Source: Choristoneura fumiferana (taxonomy: Eukaryota > Arthropoda > Insecta > Lepidoptera > Tortricidae). Taken from it: a stretch of DNA of 64,000 bases. The translations under genes and the position numbers were made by a program. Every line of letters starts with the position of its first letter. Position 1 is the stretch's first letter. The stretch is taken from positions 9,989,610 to 10,053,609 of the forward strand of contig NC_133498.1 in NCBI RefSeq assembly GCF_025370935.1, given 5' to 3'. The notes beneath the pieces were generated by a model. That model was not told where the DNA came from, did no database searches, and worked only from the letters and a program-made list of their open reading frames with translations. Positions 23,001 through 32,037 of this stretch are shown here, one piece after another.

Positions 23001-26000
23001 CATTAGATACAGCAGTTGAATTGAAATTCGGGGAATTTATTAAATTCTCGCGGGAATTCCCTAAAATTACATCGCGGTTTTCATTGACGTTAAACAAAAA
23101 CACCCATGCCTAATTTCATGACTCTAAAACCCAGGGGTTGTTATTTCAAGTTTTTATCCCTATCCCGTGGGAATATCGGGGTAAAAAGTAGCCTATGTGA
23201 TATTCCAGATGACCAGCTATCTACTCGTACCTATACCAAATTTCATGGCTCTAAACCCAGCGGTTATTAGTTCGAGATTTCATCCCTATGTGTTATTCTT
23301 GAGATATTCAGCTACCTAGATACCAAATTTCATGACTGTAAGCCTAGCGGTTGTTATTTAGAGATTTTATCCCTATCCCGTGGGAATATCGGGATAAAAA
23401 GTATTCTATGTTTTAATCCAGGTTATAAACTAACTTTTTGACAAATTTCATCCAAATCCGTCCAGCCGTTTCAACGTGGAGAAGTAACAAACATACTCAC
23501 TCACTCACTCACAAACTTGCACATTTATAATATTAGTAGGTAGTAGGCTTACTTAGTCTGCGTTTCAAACGTTGCTCATGAATCATCGCTCCGCTCAGCT
23601 GTTTCCACCAGAGCGGTGCTATGCGAGGATAGGTAATAAGCGTTTCTATTGGTTCATGAGAAACATATCCCTCGCACATCTCTGGTGGGAAAGCCTCATA
23701 AACGTACATTGCACTAAAAATAACTGTGCCAAATTCCATGAATCTAAAACCAGCTGATTGAGAGAGATTTTACCCCGATCCTGTGGGAATATCGGGATAA
23801 AAAGTCCAGCTATCTACATACTAAACTGCACCCAAATCCGTCCAGTCATTTTAGCGTGAAGGAGGGTAATTAATACGTATGTACACACACGCATACTCAC
23901 AAAATTTTGTATTTATAATGTCAGTAGGATCTTTGATTTTTCTAATCTACTGATCTAAATCAGACCACCTGCTGAAATGTAGCTCTCATCTTTTACCGTA
24001 GCCGCTTCCAGACAGATGATAACGATATTTGTTGATACCAGGTCCACCGGGGAGCGGAAGGACAGAGCCCAGGACTCTGACTCCATCAAGCCCAAGTCAC
24101 CAAGCCCAGACAGCGATCAATACAAAAGGTATACAAATAAAACAAGCAAGCCCCTAGAGAGCTACAAGCGATAACGCTTGCCAACACGACTGGAATCACA
24201 AAGCAAAATCGGATAAAAGCACCCAGTGCCCTAAGCACACGCCGGAGTTCCGCTGGAGGCGCTATTCGTGTTTCCATACAAATTGAGATTTTAACGCAAA
24301 CGCGAAAGAGACGTATTTTGTAACCGAAAACTTACACTAGGGGTACAGCAAGGCTACTACGAAACTCGTAACTCGAAGTTCGTGTCGTGCGGTCCCTCTC
24401 GCTCTCGTATCAAACAGTGTAAGTGTCAGAGGGACCGCACGACACGAACTTCGAGTTTCGTGTTTCGGAGTAGCCCAGACGCTAGACAAAAAATAAAATA
24501 ATGGTCACAGCTCATTAGAACCACGCGGCACCCGACCCGCACCGCCTCGCCGCGAGCGATTGGTACTCTTTACATGGATTTGTATGGGCATGCGCTCACT
24601 ACATCAACTCCGTAGCGTACCCAGATCGTCTCACTCGCGAGGTTGCCACGCGCGAACGGCAAGTGGACCACTGTGATATATAGCTCGCTGCTTGCGTGCG
24701 ATGCGGATTGCGTTCGAAAAGGAGGTAGTTCGAAACCACTCTTATTTTATTATTTGCCGTGACGCGTCAGAATATCGGACGCATTTAATAACGGGAGATA
24801 ATAACAAAGATCAGCCAATCTAACCCAACTACCCTATTATTCCAGATTTATTACAAAATAGCTTGTAAAAGTTCACGCGATACCAAGGCTTATGTTTAAT
24901 GCGAAAGTGTTGGATAGCGTTTACGCTATTAGCCATATCTAGGGGATCTAGACTAATTTGAAACTGTTAAGTGCAAAAAACATACCTACAGATCGATATA
25001 AAGAGTAGTCATTGAACAATGTTTGTATCTGTCGCATTCTTGACATCATTTCGTTTGATATTTCATTGTTTCCCGTATCTACTTTTCTTCTTTCTTCCAT
25101 TTCTCCAAAATTTTTGGTATAGGCAAAAAGCCTTCAATCGTTTTCTTTCCTATTTGTTTTGTGCAGAAAGGGTCCACCGCCATCATTTTTGTCTTTCAAA
25201 TAATAATACGTAACATGGTCTATTTTGCTTCGAGAAAATCACAGGAGGCAGCTGTTACTCAAACGAAAATAAGATGAAATTACTAAATTAAACGGTTCAA
25301 CTCATGATTATAATCCAGAATTGTCCGACTAGTTTAAATCTTATCGGAAGTTTTTTTTCATATTTCGGTAGCACTCGCCCCGGCGCCGCATAGAAAATAA
25401 GACATCCTCGCACTGATGGCAAACGTTATACATTCAACATTTACCAACCGGTTCTCTCAGTTCCCATCCAACTCCTCTTCTTAGTCGTTCACTCTTGACA
25501 GAGTGGTCGTGGTCATGCTTTGGTCGATCGATTCCTGTGCCACTGCTGCTGTCGCGACGCGTCGCCAAGTAGCCCGATGTCTGGCAGAGTGGGAGCAATC
25601 GTTTATATTAGAGTGCGTCACAGATTTGATGAGGTCTGTCCACCGTTTCCCATCCAACTACATATCCAAAAAACTATATTCCAATTGATTTTTTGGGCTA
25701 CATTACGAGAATCTGGCCTGCTCTTTGCCGTTAGTTTTACCATTAAACCAAACCATACCATACTAAAGTCAGCGACTTAAGTTGCTATAAACCCTGCACC
25801 ATTTCTTGGGTTCTTGTCTTCAGTCTTGTAACCAATTGACCTAGTACCAAAGTAAGCAAAGCTTGTGTTATCGGTGCGAAATAACGGATACATATTCTTC
25901 AATACATACATAGATTAGATACTGCTTAAATACATATTATACATACACCCAATTATTCGGAAACAAACTGCCTACCTACATATTTTCAAACAAACATCTG

Positions 26001-28495
26001 CCTCGACTGGGATCGAACCCGGGACCTCAAGCTTCGGAGTCAGGTTCTCGAGCCAGTCAGCTTTCCAGGGTACAAAGATTTCTCTCATTACCTGGGTTAC
26101 TTGCACATTTTCATTGGCTAGTGATCGAAAATTTTATTAGGAAAAAATTAAAAAGTATTGCCTACTCTTTCTTATCGTTCTGTAGCCAACATTGTTTTAC
26201 AGAGAGACCACGACGTACCATCCACCACACGCAATCATAATCGCGTATGGCGGTCAAAGGTAAGGGCCATTCAGTAACTAGGTGAAGATTCTGGACATTA
26301 GGGTTCCGTAGTTATAGGTATAACATCCGCCTGCAGAGGTATATCTCTTGTGCTAGGTATCACATACAAGGGCGTTTTAAAATTCATTCGGGAACCCTTA
26401 GTAGGTATAGTTTCGTCACATCCGTCTGTAGAAGTCTAGTTTCTAGTATTAAATGATATTGTAACGGATAACTCACGTCTTAAATCGAGTTTGGCTCGAC
26501 ATGTTTCGGGCTAATTCATAGCCCTTCTTCCTGGGAGCAACACAACTCATTTAAGACGTTAGTTATCCGGTACAATATCATTTAATATGAGTGAGTCTCA
26601 CGGTTGGTTCTAAATATCTAGTGCTAGAAAGCTAGAAGCTAGAGTACTTATCTATTATATACAACCACGCCGATAAAGTGGTAATATAAAATTAAGAATA
26701 ATATATTTTTATCTATACCCATATAGTAAATCCTCCATTATGCGTTCAAAAACCATAGATAATGACCAGCATTACGATATTGGATTCTATTATGAACACG
26801 GCTGTATCGTAAGGGTAGGGTAGCTTCCTATATAGTTTAAAAAATGACTTGCTTTGTTAGCAGGTTCCACAATCGCGGCAGCAAGTACCTGCACCCCGTG
26901 GACAGCACCACGGAGCCTCCTGTCTTCATCGAGGACACCAACTTGAACGGGTACTTTAGTGACGCCAGCAACAACGTGGTCAGAAGGGCTGGAGGGCCTA
27001 AGGTACGTTAAAGAGGCTACAGAAGAATTGATTTTCTCCACCGGCAGGATAATTCACTGAGGAGCGCGTCGCGTTTTACACGTACTGTTTGGGTCAACTG
27101 AGTTGATATTTTGGTCTAGGTCACCTGTAACGTAGGGATAGCCTTATAGTATAAAATAGCCGACTAAAATATGGAACCAGTTTCCGGAGCGGTACAGCTT
27201 AAATAAATAAATAAATATCACGGGACAATTCACACCAATTAACCTAGTCCCAAAGTAAGCTTAGCAAAGCTTGTGTTATGGGTACTAAGCAACGGATAAA
27301 TAAAATTATCTAGATTGATACATACTTAAATACATATTGAACACCCAAGACCCGAGAACAAACATTCGTATTTTTCATACAAATATCTGCCCCGACGGAA
27401 TCGAACCCGGGACCTCAAGCTTCGTAGTCAGGTTCTCTAACCACTATATAGGCCATCTGATCGTCTAGTAGCTTAAGGATCTTTAAAAATGAGCCTATGA
27501 GTCCCTCAAACACACCTGTGATACCCCTCGTGTTGCGGTGTCCATGGGCGGCGGTGATTGCTTCCCATCAGCTGACCCGCATGTTCGTCTGCCCCTTCTT
27601 AGGTATATAAAAAAAATAGTAGTTTAGTGAACCTGACTACAAAGCTTGATGTTCCGGGTTGGATTTGGCTGTGATGCAGTTAGCCTCGAATGGCTTTTAC
27701 AGCATCAGCATTTACGGCATGAGTTATGCAAGCAATCGGAATTTTTATGCTACATCGTTTCGGAGAGTCTACGAGTCCCGACTGAGAAGAAACGGCAAGA
27801 CACTTAGTAAGATTCGACCGAGACTGCTTTTTTAATCTCGGCCGAGACCGAGACCGTGATTAAAATATATTCTCGGCCGAGACCGAGACATAAAAAATAA
27901 GGTAATTTGTGGGCTGTAGGGCGTAATATTTTATATGGCGAGGAATGCCTACTCAAAAGTATTAGCGTTTCGCTTGTTACTCTTGTTAGCGGGAGTCAGT
28001 AAGTTGCAAGTAGGTACCAGACGCACGAGCCCGGGCGAGGCGACCAATCAAAATCCCAAGGAAAGCTCGGTCGCGGCCGAGAAACTTGGCTGTTTTGGGC
28101 CGAGACCGAGAGCGAGATCTCGGCCCGATTTGTAACCGAGATCTGGGTAGGACCTTAACACTCAGTCGGGTTGAGTTGTCGTCGTCTGCTTTGCTTTGGG
28201 ACTAGGTAATTGGTGTGAACTGTTCCCATGATTTTTATCTTTGAATTCCAGGAACCGGCAGCGACCTACATGGCACCAGTAAACACAGACGCCAGACGCA
28301 ATTCCAACCCTCGCGTACCCATGGACCTGGATGACACCGACCCCAAAACACAAGAAGCACACGCACAAGAAGAAGAAGTCGAAACGTGGGCACAAGAAAC
28401 ACCATAAGGATGAGAAGAAACGGTTTAACAAGATAAGCTCCATAGAGATTGATAGGAATGTTGTGTCTCTGGAAGATAGTGGGGTCAACAAGTGA
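14000..28495 (+). CDS. Secreted SVWC-domain protein with long charged tail (13 coding exons)
   Basis: Exons: 14000-14075, 14259-14379, 16006-16101, 17348-17482, 18636-18780, 19144-19196, 19434-19548, 21217-21294, 21611-21694, 22781-22962, 24042-24128, 26864-27002, 28252-28495; all introns are GT-AG and phases agree throughout. Using the intact last exon of the second copy (45350-45592) the product has 517 residues. Residues 1-15 form a signal peptide with likely cleavage after TRA. Residues 27-99 are a single von Willebrand C domain with the eight cysteines at 27, 48, 53, 67, 79, 93, 94 and 99, including the characteristic PYCC pair. The rest is hydrophilic and probably disordered: a lone Cys 176, a short amphipathic helix at about 324-350, and a Lys/His block at 469-494. 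In arthropods small SVWC proteins (Vago and relatives) are secreted and induced by infection or stress. This one is several times longer than those, so the function is open. The left-copy exon 13 has one extra A and is frameshifted; exons 12-13 recur at 44132 and 45350. Confidence 0.85.
14259..14379 (+). CDS. SVWC gene exon 2
   Basis: Residues 26-65 plus two bases of codon 66. Carries cysteines 27, 48 and 53 and the motif TEWADAYSC; acceptor ttccgcag, donor GTAAGC. Confidence 0.85.
14450..14740 (+). mobile_element. SINE family A parts in intron 2
   Basis: A body segment at 14455-14520 (cttttttgtattttttattt...) and a tRNA-like head at about 14655-14725 with box B gctcgattcccag. The order is rearranged relative to the clean copy at 34219-34421. 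Confidence 0.5.
14873..15486 (+). repeat. Dispersed repeat R1, full length (intron 2)
   Basis: aaccggccaagagcgtgtcg at the start, (gaca)n and ctacggaaccctaaaaaa at the end; about 614 bp, the longest uninterrupted copy in the window. Confidence 0.7.
15690..15850. mobile_element. Fold-back MITE in intron 2
   Basis: Left arm tacggtcaagaactttaatt-catgagc pairs with gctcatgaattaaagtctttgaccgcac on the right. Confidence 0.65.
15860..15992. mobile_element. Fold-back MITE, CAGTCAAG family (intron 2)
   Basis: Arms of about 45 bp: tacagtcaagtgcaaagatatcg... and ...tgtcgatatctttttg. Same family as the element at 32611-32740; its right end has lost the terminal gactgta. Confidence 0.6.
16006..16101 (+). 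CDS. SVWC gene exon 3
   Basis: Completes codon 66 and encodes residues 67-97 plus two bases of codon 98. Carries cysteines 67, 79, 93 and 94 and the QFPYCC signature of the SVWC fold; donor GTGACT. Confidence 0.85.
16137..16227. mobile_element. Short MITE (ctgtcctctcccag ... ctgggagatgacag)
   Basis: Inverted ends of about 14 bp enclose gcacaaatttgtgc. A relative sits at 34953-35023. Confidence 0.55.
16485..16668 (-). mobile_element. Helitron-like repeat fragment (intron 3)
   Basis: The reverse strand begins attaatattataaatgc and continues with the typical tttagatgaaattcggtat and ccgcggaataaaa segments. Confidence 0.5.
16753..17060 (+). repeat. Dispersed repeat R2 (intron 3)
   Basis: aagcttttatttagtttcac ... 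(ctgt)n ... ggacggaactcttcaacgg ... gtgacaatacaagtgcagtcaac. Copies: 61268-61735 (minus, interrupted) and 63180-63490 (plus). Confidence 0.6.
17240..17322 (+). mobile_element. LINE 3' tail fragment
   Basis: Ends ttgtacaataaagagtataa followed by (acaa)n; it sits directly before the acceptor of exon 4. Confidence 0.4.
17348..17482 (+). CDS. SVWC gene exon 4
   Basis: Finishes Arg 98 and encodes residues 99-142. Begins with the last SVWC cysteine (Cys 99), then LVVVRGEVWTRVLGQPWETL and a Pro/Lys-rich run (KMKKPPPVDG). Donor GTAAGT. Confidence 0.85.
17504..18185 (+). repeat. R1-related repeat split by a SINE (intron 4)
   Basis: The left part (17504-17704) has cctcgcgcacgaagagttcc and runs to cttgattttaatgaaaa; the right part (17990-18185) resumes at attgcactttattgtacc and ends cggaaccctaaaaaa. 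The family D SINE lies between them. Confidence 0.7.
17705..17975 (-). mobile_element. SINE family D inserted in R1
   Basis: Box B reads gggattcgaacccgggg on plus and box A follows to its right (ttggccacttggcc), so the element is on minus. An internal duplication at the box A side (ggccacttggccat) distinguishes it. Confidence 0.75.
18636..18780 (+). CDS. SVWC gene exon 5
   Basis: Completes Lys 143 and encodes residues 144-191, including the only cysteine outside the SVWC domain (Cys 176, in DPKDCPDAV). Donor GTACGT; the exon ends in phase 0. Confidence 0.85.
18905..19052. mobile_element. Fold-back MITE in intron 5
   Basis: Arms aggggctgtttctgtttcac-catccatt and aatggatggtgaaactgcccct, with long inner pairing around ttaaatgtgatgccgtctc. 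Stem of about 60 bp. Confidence 0.75.
19144..19196 (+). CDS. SVWC gene exon 6
   Basis: 53 bp, residues 192-208 plus two bases of codon 209: IALSTGNEGKKDKNDNL. Preceded by a T9 tract; donor GTAACA. Confidence 0.8.
19338..19405 (-). mobile_element. SINE/LINE tail fragment next to exon 7
   Basis: (tca)n followed by cactgctgggcacaggcct, the inverted tail of family C. It ends about 30 bp before the acceptor of exon 7. Confidence 0.5.
19434..19548 (+). CDS. SVWC gene exon 7
   Basis: Completes Ser 209 and encodes residues 210-247, rich in Glu/Asp/Lys (for example KYEDDVNEQHNEIEAEEAP). Phase 0 end, donor GTACGC. Confidence 0.85.
19561..19790 (+). repeat. Dispersed repeat (cccccgacataaacagagtg family)
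   Basis: Contains gtgtgtctgtctgtggcaccg and atcggttcagccgtttttgag; related sequence lies at 32895-33080 and 50835-51055. Confidence 0.5.
19800..20510 (-). pseudogene. mariner transposase relic (intron 7)
   Basis: The minus strand shows, with stops and frameshifts, pieces of a mariner transposase in order: an N-terminal helix-turn-helix region (YHWLCEFNRGR, EEFKEGH), MQDRHVTY, AVKK, then GDESWFYTYDPETKQQSTVW with the first catalytic Asp, and a last recognisable piece near the left end. The second half of the catalytic domain, with the remaining Asp residues, is missing. Non-functional; a full mariner is about 1.3 kb and this spans about 0.7 kb. Confidence 0.8.
20564..21139 (+). repeat. Dispersed repeat R1 (intron 7)
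   Basis: aaccggccaagagcgtatcg to tttggctccggaac; central bases around 20890 are lost. Confidence 0.65.
21217..21294 (+). CDS. SVWC gene exon 8
   Basis: 78 bp, residues 248-273 (IPEVASDERFYANSYPATKS and six more). Symmetrical phase 0-0 exon, so skipping would keep the frame. Donor GTGAGT. Confidence 0.85.
21340..21585 (+). mobile_element. SINE-like family B (intron 8)
   Basis: gcaggtatcactatcttgct ... cgaataaaaaaaacc; it ends about 25 bp before exon 9. Confidence 0.6.
21611..21694 (+). CDS. SVWC gene exon 9
   Basis: 84 bp, residues 274-301 (ESQVSWTEIPQDQWNEHEK and nine more). Phase 0-0. Donor GTACAT. Confidence 0.8.
21728..22413. mobile_element. TA-CAGTC fold-back element with LINE 3' ends inside (intron 9)
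   Basis: The outer ends tacagtcgagtttataaac and atgaactcgactgta are inverted. Inside are two opposite LINE 3' ends: gaataaagatattttgattt at about 22160 (plus) and its reverse at about 22270-22400. A compact relative without the insert lies at 61020-61121. Confidence 0.65.
22781..22962 (+). CDS. SVWC gene exon 10
   Basis: Residues 302-361 plus two bases of Lys 362. The acceptor at 22780 (cttattcag) is chosen because the alternative at 22758 gives a stop after two codons. Contains an amphipathic helix FQALVDAIGTRMRDIETVVQ with hydrophobics every 3-4 residues, the only part of the tail likely to fold. Donor GTGAGA. Confidence 0.8.
22984..23545 (-). mobile_element. Helitron-like element (intron 10)
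   Basis: The plus strand begins ctagcgtttacccgcggc (reverse of the CTAG end) and closes with acatttataatattagta (reverse of the start). The interior repeats a cccgtgggaatatcgggata segment three times. Confidence 0.6.
23546..23756. mobile_element. Fold-back MITE (gtttccaccagag family)
   Basis: Inner arms cagctgtttccaccagagcg and atctctggtgggaaagc, with nearby ttcatgag motifs inverted. A more complete relative is at 43905-44077. Confidence 0.5.
23757..23930 (-). mobile_element. Helitron-like element fragment (intron 10)
   Basis: cctgtgggaatatcgggata ... gtatttataatgtcagtagg, the same family as 22984-23545. Confidence 0.5.
24042..24128 (+). CDS. SVWC gene exon 11
   Basis: Completes Lys 362 and encodes residues 363-390 plus two bases of Arg 391: STGERKDRAQDSDSIKPKSP and eight more, a Ser/Pro/Lys segment. 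It is the last exon upstream of the duplicated block and so is present once. Confidence 0.85.
24245..24340 (+). mobile_element. MITE arm fragment at the left edge of the duplicated block
   Basis: ttccgctggaggcgctattc to aaccgaaaacttacacta matches one arm of 5946-6127. Homology between the two large copies begins exactly at its right end. Confidence 0.6.
24344..24480. mobile_element. Fold-back MITE
   Basis: Arms gtgtcgtgcggtccctct and agagggaccgcacgacac, with outer ggctactacgaaac / gtttcggagtagcc. Confidence 0.7.
25480..25640 (-). pseudogene. LINE-like coding remnant (left copy)
   Basis: The minus-strand frame contains RWTDLIKSV and an RATWRRVATAAV-type end, resembling the C-terminus of an RTE-like ORF. 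No more than about 60 codons remain; recurs at 42020-42218. Confidence 0.4.
25828..26060 (-). mobile_element. SINE family D (left copy, intron 11)
   Basis: aattgacctagtaccaaag ... tgggatcgaacccgggacc; recurs at 42410-42665. Confidence 0.7.
26455..26590. mobile_element. Fold-back MITE (left copy, intron 11)
   Basis: Arms atgatattgtaacggataac and gttatccggtacaatatcat. Recurs at about 43065-43195. Confidence 0.65.
26864..27002 (+). CDS. SVWC gene exon 12 (left copy)
   Basis: Completes Arg 391 and encodes residues 392-437: FHNRGSKYLHPVDSTTEPP, then VFIEDTNLNGYFSDASNN and VVRRAGGPK. Base-for-base identical to 44132-44270. Donor GTACGT. Confidence 0.85.
27210..27455 (-). mobile_element. SINE family D (left copy, intron 12)
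   Basis: Near full length here; in the right copy (44480-44525) about 200 bp of it are missing. Confidence 0.7.
27518..27615 (+). mobile_element. Family B 3' end (intron 12)
   Basis: gatacccctcgtgttgcggt ... cttaggtatataaaaaaa. Confidence 0.45.
27820..28140. repeat. Repeat rich in ctcggccgagaccgag
   Basis: Simple and inverted runs of ctcggccgagaccgag at both ends (27837-27890 and 28065-28130) bracket about 170 bp of ordinary sequence. Recurs at 44885-45245, where an extra about 57 bp are present. Confidence 0.5.
28252..28495 (+). CDS. SVWC gene exon 13, left copy, frameshifted
   Basis: Aligned with the intact copy at 45350-45592 this exon has four A's instead of three at 28345-28348. The extra base shifts the frame into a run of QEAHAQEEEVETWAQETP and a stop at 28405, destroying the Lys/His-rich end and the last 23 residues. 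Whether it is a real null allele or a homopolymer sequencing error cannot be told from sequence alone. Confidence 0.75.
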
Positions 28496-28499
28496 CTAG

Positions 28500-29680
28500 T
28501 CAGGTAATTTGTCAATATATCTAACCAGACAGTAATTCATTTCAAATTCAACGTCAAAATATCTTTGGGTCAATAGTACTTGCATTAAGGGGCGTAAGAA
28601 GGGGATTTAATAATGAGAGTATGTTAGAAGCTCGACGCCACAGATTAATCTTGCTAATTGGTGCAAGATCTCGGGATACCGAGATTGCACTCCCTAAATA
28701 TCATTGACGAGCAAGTGTGATGAAAATTGTTTTTCTTTGCATTGGTTCTGACTTGTTTAATTAACAAATAATAGAATGTAGTATATTTCTTTATTCGTTA
28801 GTTCAGCAAACAGATTCAGGTTGAAGCCAGACGAGCGTGATTTTTTGAGTCGTGAGTTACGTATTTTCGGTTGCTTTTGTCCTTCTAGAGGACGCCACTG
28901 TTGCGTGAGGTTTTTAAGTGTGCTTTCAAAGTCTGTTATTACGGGCGTGAAAACAAAGTTTAGATTAAAATCATATTTAATACACCTTAAAACCGTACCA
29001 TAAAAATATCGAGCAACCACAGTGTTGCGTAGTCCCGTTTATTGTTCGTAAAAAAAGGGAGGACAGAAGTTTCCGAAAGACAAAACCGTCTCAAAACACA
29101 GACATTCATTGCCCGTAACGCATAATTGCCATAATTAATTTCAGGTAATGCAAAATATTCACAAAATTATTCGAATTATAACTAAACCCGCGTAGCTCAC
29201 CGAAAAACTATGACATGTGACATTTCGGAGACCTCACGCTACACTAGCGCCTCTAGCGGCGAATTTATACGCGATAGCCCTCATTATGCTGCATTCGGTT
29301 TTATACAAAAGTCCAGTTTCTGCCACACGGTGACTCAAAATGAGTTGTACTGACAGATTGTGTTAAAATAAAATTACGCAAACGAAATACCGCGACTCGC
29401 GAGTCCCAAAAATTGTGCTCGTCTGGCTTCACCCTAACTTAGGTACTTAGTGGTCAATATAGGTAGTCATCGTGTATTATTTTTTTCAGATTTCTGATTC
29501 ACTCTGCCGCTGCCTGGCTCGCTAAATACGATTCGGCTGTTATTTTAGTTAATAATCTAAATAGTATAGAAGAACGTATCGAAAACGACGAGCTTCTTAA
29601 GAATGTTTTAAGGAAGCTGTGAGGCATTCCTCACTTATCTGTGTTAGGTTATGGCCCTAAAGATGTGTAGGTAGCTAGTA
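28500..29680. other. SVWC 3' flank
   Basis: No clear AATAAA close to the stop. Contains a repeat-like segment at 28540-28640 (caaaatatctttgggtcaat) and otherwise unassigned sequence; recurs at 45600-46840. Confidence 0.35.
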
Positions 29681-29689
29681 AAGATCTCG

Positions 29690-29893
29690 TAATGAGGGTT
29701 TTGACACAGACTAATGAGGGTTTTGACAGAGGAGAAATATCGCTAGATGGCGTTAATATCGTCAGGTCCGTTTGACGTTTGCTCGTGATTGGTTAAATAA
29801 CTAAATGAGCCAATCGCAAGCAAACTTCAAACGTCAAACAGACTTTACGACACTAACGCCATCTAGCGACATTTCGCCTCTGCTGAAACCCTC
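29690..29893. mobile_element. Fold-back MITE (left copy)
   Basis: Arms gaaatatcgctagatggcgtt and aacgccatctagcgacattt with inner gtttgacgtttgct / agcaaacttcaaac. Directly followed by a shorter relative to 30055. Recurs at 46860-47220. Confidence 0.7.
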
Positions 29894-30110
29894 ACGCTAG
29901 AATCGTAAGGTTGATTTGACAACTTTGACGTTTGCGTCACGTTTGTGAATGGTTCAATAAATGAGCCAATCGCAGCAAGACTGTAACGTCAAATGGACTT
30001 CTCGACACCGGCGCCATCTAGGGATATATCGCCTGTAACGAAACCCTCATTCTTATTTGATCGCAATGGGAAAGACGGTATTGGCTGTCTATCTACAAGC
30101 AAGAATTAAA

Positions 30111-30830
30111 GCTTGAGACACACAGAGCGGTGGCGGGGCGCGCGGCGCGGAGGCGGTACCGGTTGTAATATTCGAGCTACCATGAAAGAGGGCACATAGA
30201 ATACCGCGCGGGAAATAATAATAATAGATTTATTTCGACCAACTTGGATCAAATTGTTAGTATTTAATTTAACATGCCATAGACTTATAGCTAAGGTTAG
30301 GTTAGGTTAACGAGTTTAACAAATTAAATTAAATTAAAACATAATAGTACCATTAGACAGCGCCTCGCACATGAAGCTGACAACAGCGATTCATGTACGG
30401 ACAGTCCAACCTATTCGCCACCACGCTCAGGATGCTCTTGGTACTGGCACGAACTCTGCGCACCAGGGATGCACATCGTTTACGCATCGTAGTGTAAAAG
30501 CAATCTACTCGAGCCTCCGCGAACATCCCCGAGTCCCCGACGCACTGCAGAATCGCGGCAGCCCCATCAGCATCCTGAACGCGTTGTTCTACTGTACGCG
30601 CAGCGCGCTGTACTGCTTCTGTGTGTATTTCACCCACAGGCTGCTCGTGTAAAAGTTTGTGCAGTAGCTTTAAAAAGAGTCACCTTAACTTCTTTAGAAC
30701 AGCGTGAACAGCGTTTAGAAATAAGCGTGGCGCGGCATTCTGAGTGCTCTTTCACGTTAGCTCGAATATTACAACTGGCACCGCCTCCGCGCCGCTCCGG
30801 CTCCGACGTCAGTGTGTTTCTAGCTTAGCT
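30111..30830. mobile_element. Inverted-arm element with internal LINE fragment (left copy)
   Basis: Outer arms cggaggcggtaccggttg-taatattcgagct and agctcgaatattacaactgg-caccgcctccg pair. The interior is a minus-strand LINE remnant. Recurs at 47285-48085. Confidence 0.55.
30225..30640 (-). pseudogene. LINE-like coding remnant and 3' tail (left copy)
   Basis: On minus a frame of about 94 codons (VDCFYTTMRKRCASLVRRVR, later ILSVVANRLDCPYMNRCCQ) ends in a stop, followed by a 3' UTR finishing ggtcgaaataaatctattatt with an (att)n tail, as non-LTR elements do. Family not identified. The right copy (47390-47935) has an internal tandem duplication of about 100 bp. Confidence 0.45.
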
Positions 30831-30832
30831 TG

Positions 30833-30893
30833 TTCACACTAGCGTTTTCGCTGGCGGTTTCCCGGCGGAAAAACGCTAGTGTGAACCAGCTCT
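30833..30893. mobile_element. Small palindromic MITE
   Basis: gttcacactagcgttttc and aaaacgctagtgtgaac pair around gcggtttcccggcgg. Recurs at about 48107-48155. Confidence 0.65.
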
Positions 30894-31131
30894 AAGATGT
30901 AAAAAATAAGATACCTATACATTTTTCATAGTACAAGAACCGAGTAGATGAAGTGTATCAAATCAATCAAATAATGTCACCAGCTAACTTACCTTTAAAA
31001 CTAGTTTCGTTTCCCAAATGTCTTTTTCGGTCAGAGACCTGTATGATACCAATACCACAGTATTCAAAGATTGTCAGCTTAGATATGCATTTCAAGTAAC
31101 ATTTTGGCTTGAATTATTAAAATTAAAATAT

Positions 31132-31570
31132 GCGTGACTGAGCTAGTTTCAGTCACTTTCAAAATTAAAATATGCATGACTGAGCTAGTTTCAGTCACTT
31201 TCAAAATTAAAATATGCATGACTGAGCTAGTTTCAGTCACTTTCAAAATTAAAATATGCATGACTGAGCTAGTTTCAGTCACTTTCAAAACTAAAATATG
31301 CATGACTGAGCTAGTTTCAGTCACTTTTAAAATTAAAATATGCGTGACAGAGCTAGTTTCAGTCACTTTTAAAATTAAAATATGCATGAATGAGCTAGTT
31401 TCAGTCACTTTCAAAATTAAAATATGCATGACTGAGCTAGTTTCAGTCACTTTCAAAATTAAAATATGCATGACTGAGCTAGTTTCACTCACTTTTTTAG
31501 TTAAAATATGCGTGAGCTGGCTTCTTCAGTCACTTTTAAATTAAAATACCTATTCGTAACTGAGCTGTTT
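31132..31570. repeat. 42-bp tandem array, about 10 units (left copy)
   Basis: Units start at 31132, 31174, 31216, 31258, 31300, 31342, 31384, 31426, 31468 and 31510. Each contains the hairpin TGACTGAgctagttTCAGTCA. Because 42 is a multiple of three, frames stay open on both strands, but the peptides are pure 14-residue repeats with no gene context. Right copy at 48395 has 11 units. Confidence 0.9.
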
Positions 31571-31868
31571 TCTAATACTGTAGTGTTGCTGTCATTAAGT
31601 GAAGTAGATATTAGAATGGCTAAGTGCAATAATTTATATTAAGTATTTTTTTGATAAATGGCATTGTCATTTTAAACTCTACGTTTGTAAGCGAAATCAG
31701 AAAAAAAAGAGGCGTATGAGGCAAAGCAGCTTCGCTACAACCAGGAAAATGTACCTAGCTTACTTGATCAAATATTAGATTAAAATAAGAACCTTCCATT
31801 TTGAACACGCGACCTGTGCACGAATTGTCTAACGCCCTGGCGCTCGCATTCCCTATCTCTTTCTATCC

Positions 31869-32037
31869 TAAAGCTGCGGCTCCACTGAGGCGGAGACGAG
31901 ACGCGCTTAGCGGAGGCGAGACGTGTAGGTATCGACCAATCCATACACATCTGATGATAATGAGGCGGAGTCGTGATGTGGATATGATTGGTCGATCTCT
32001 ACACGTCTCGTCTCCGCCTCGGTGGAGCCGCAGCCTT
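31869..32037. mobile_element. Fold-back MITE (left copy)
   Basis: gctgcggctccactgaggcg ... cgcctcggtggagccgcagc. The right copy (49171-49460) is interrupted by about 115 bp of LINE-tail-like sequence. Confidence 0.7.

Noticed and set aside
31079..31544. Protein-coding repeats on both strands over the 42-bp array
   Set aside because: Open frames follow automatically from a period divisible by three; the right-copy array is broken by single-base unit changes, so there is no selection on frame.
31132..31570. CRISPR array
   Set aside because: Direct tandem repeats without spacers, in animal DNA.
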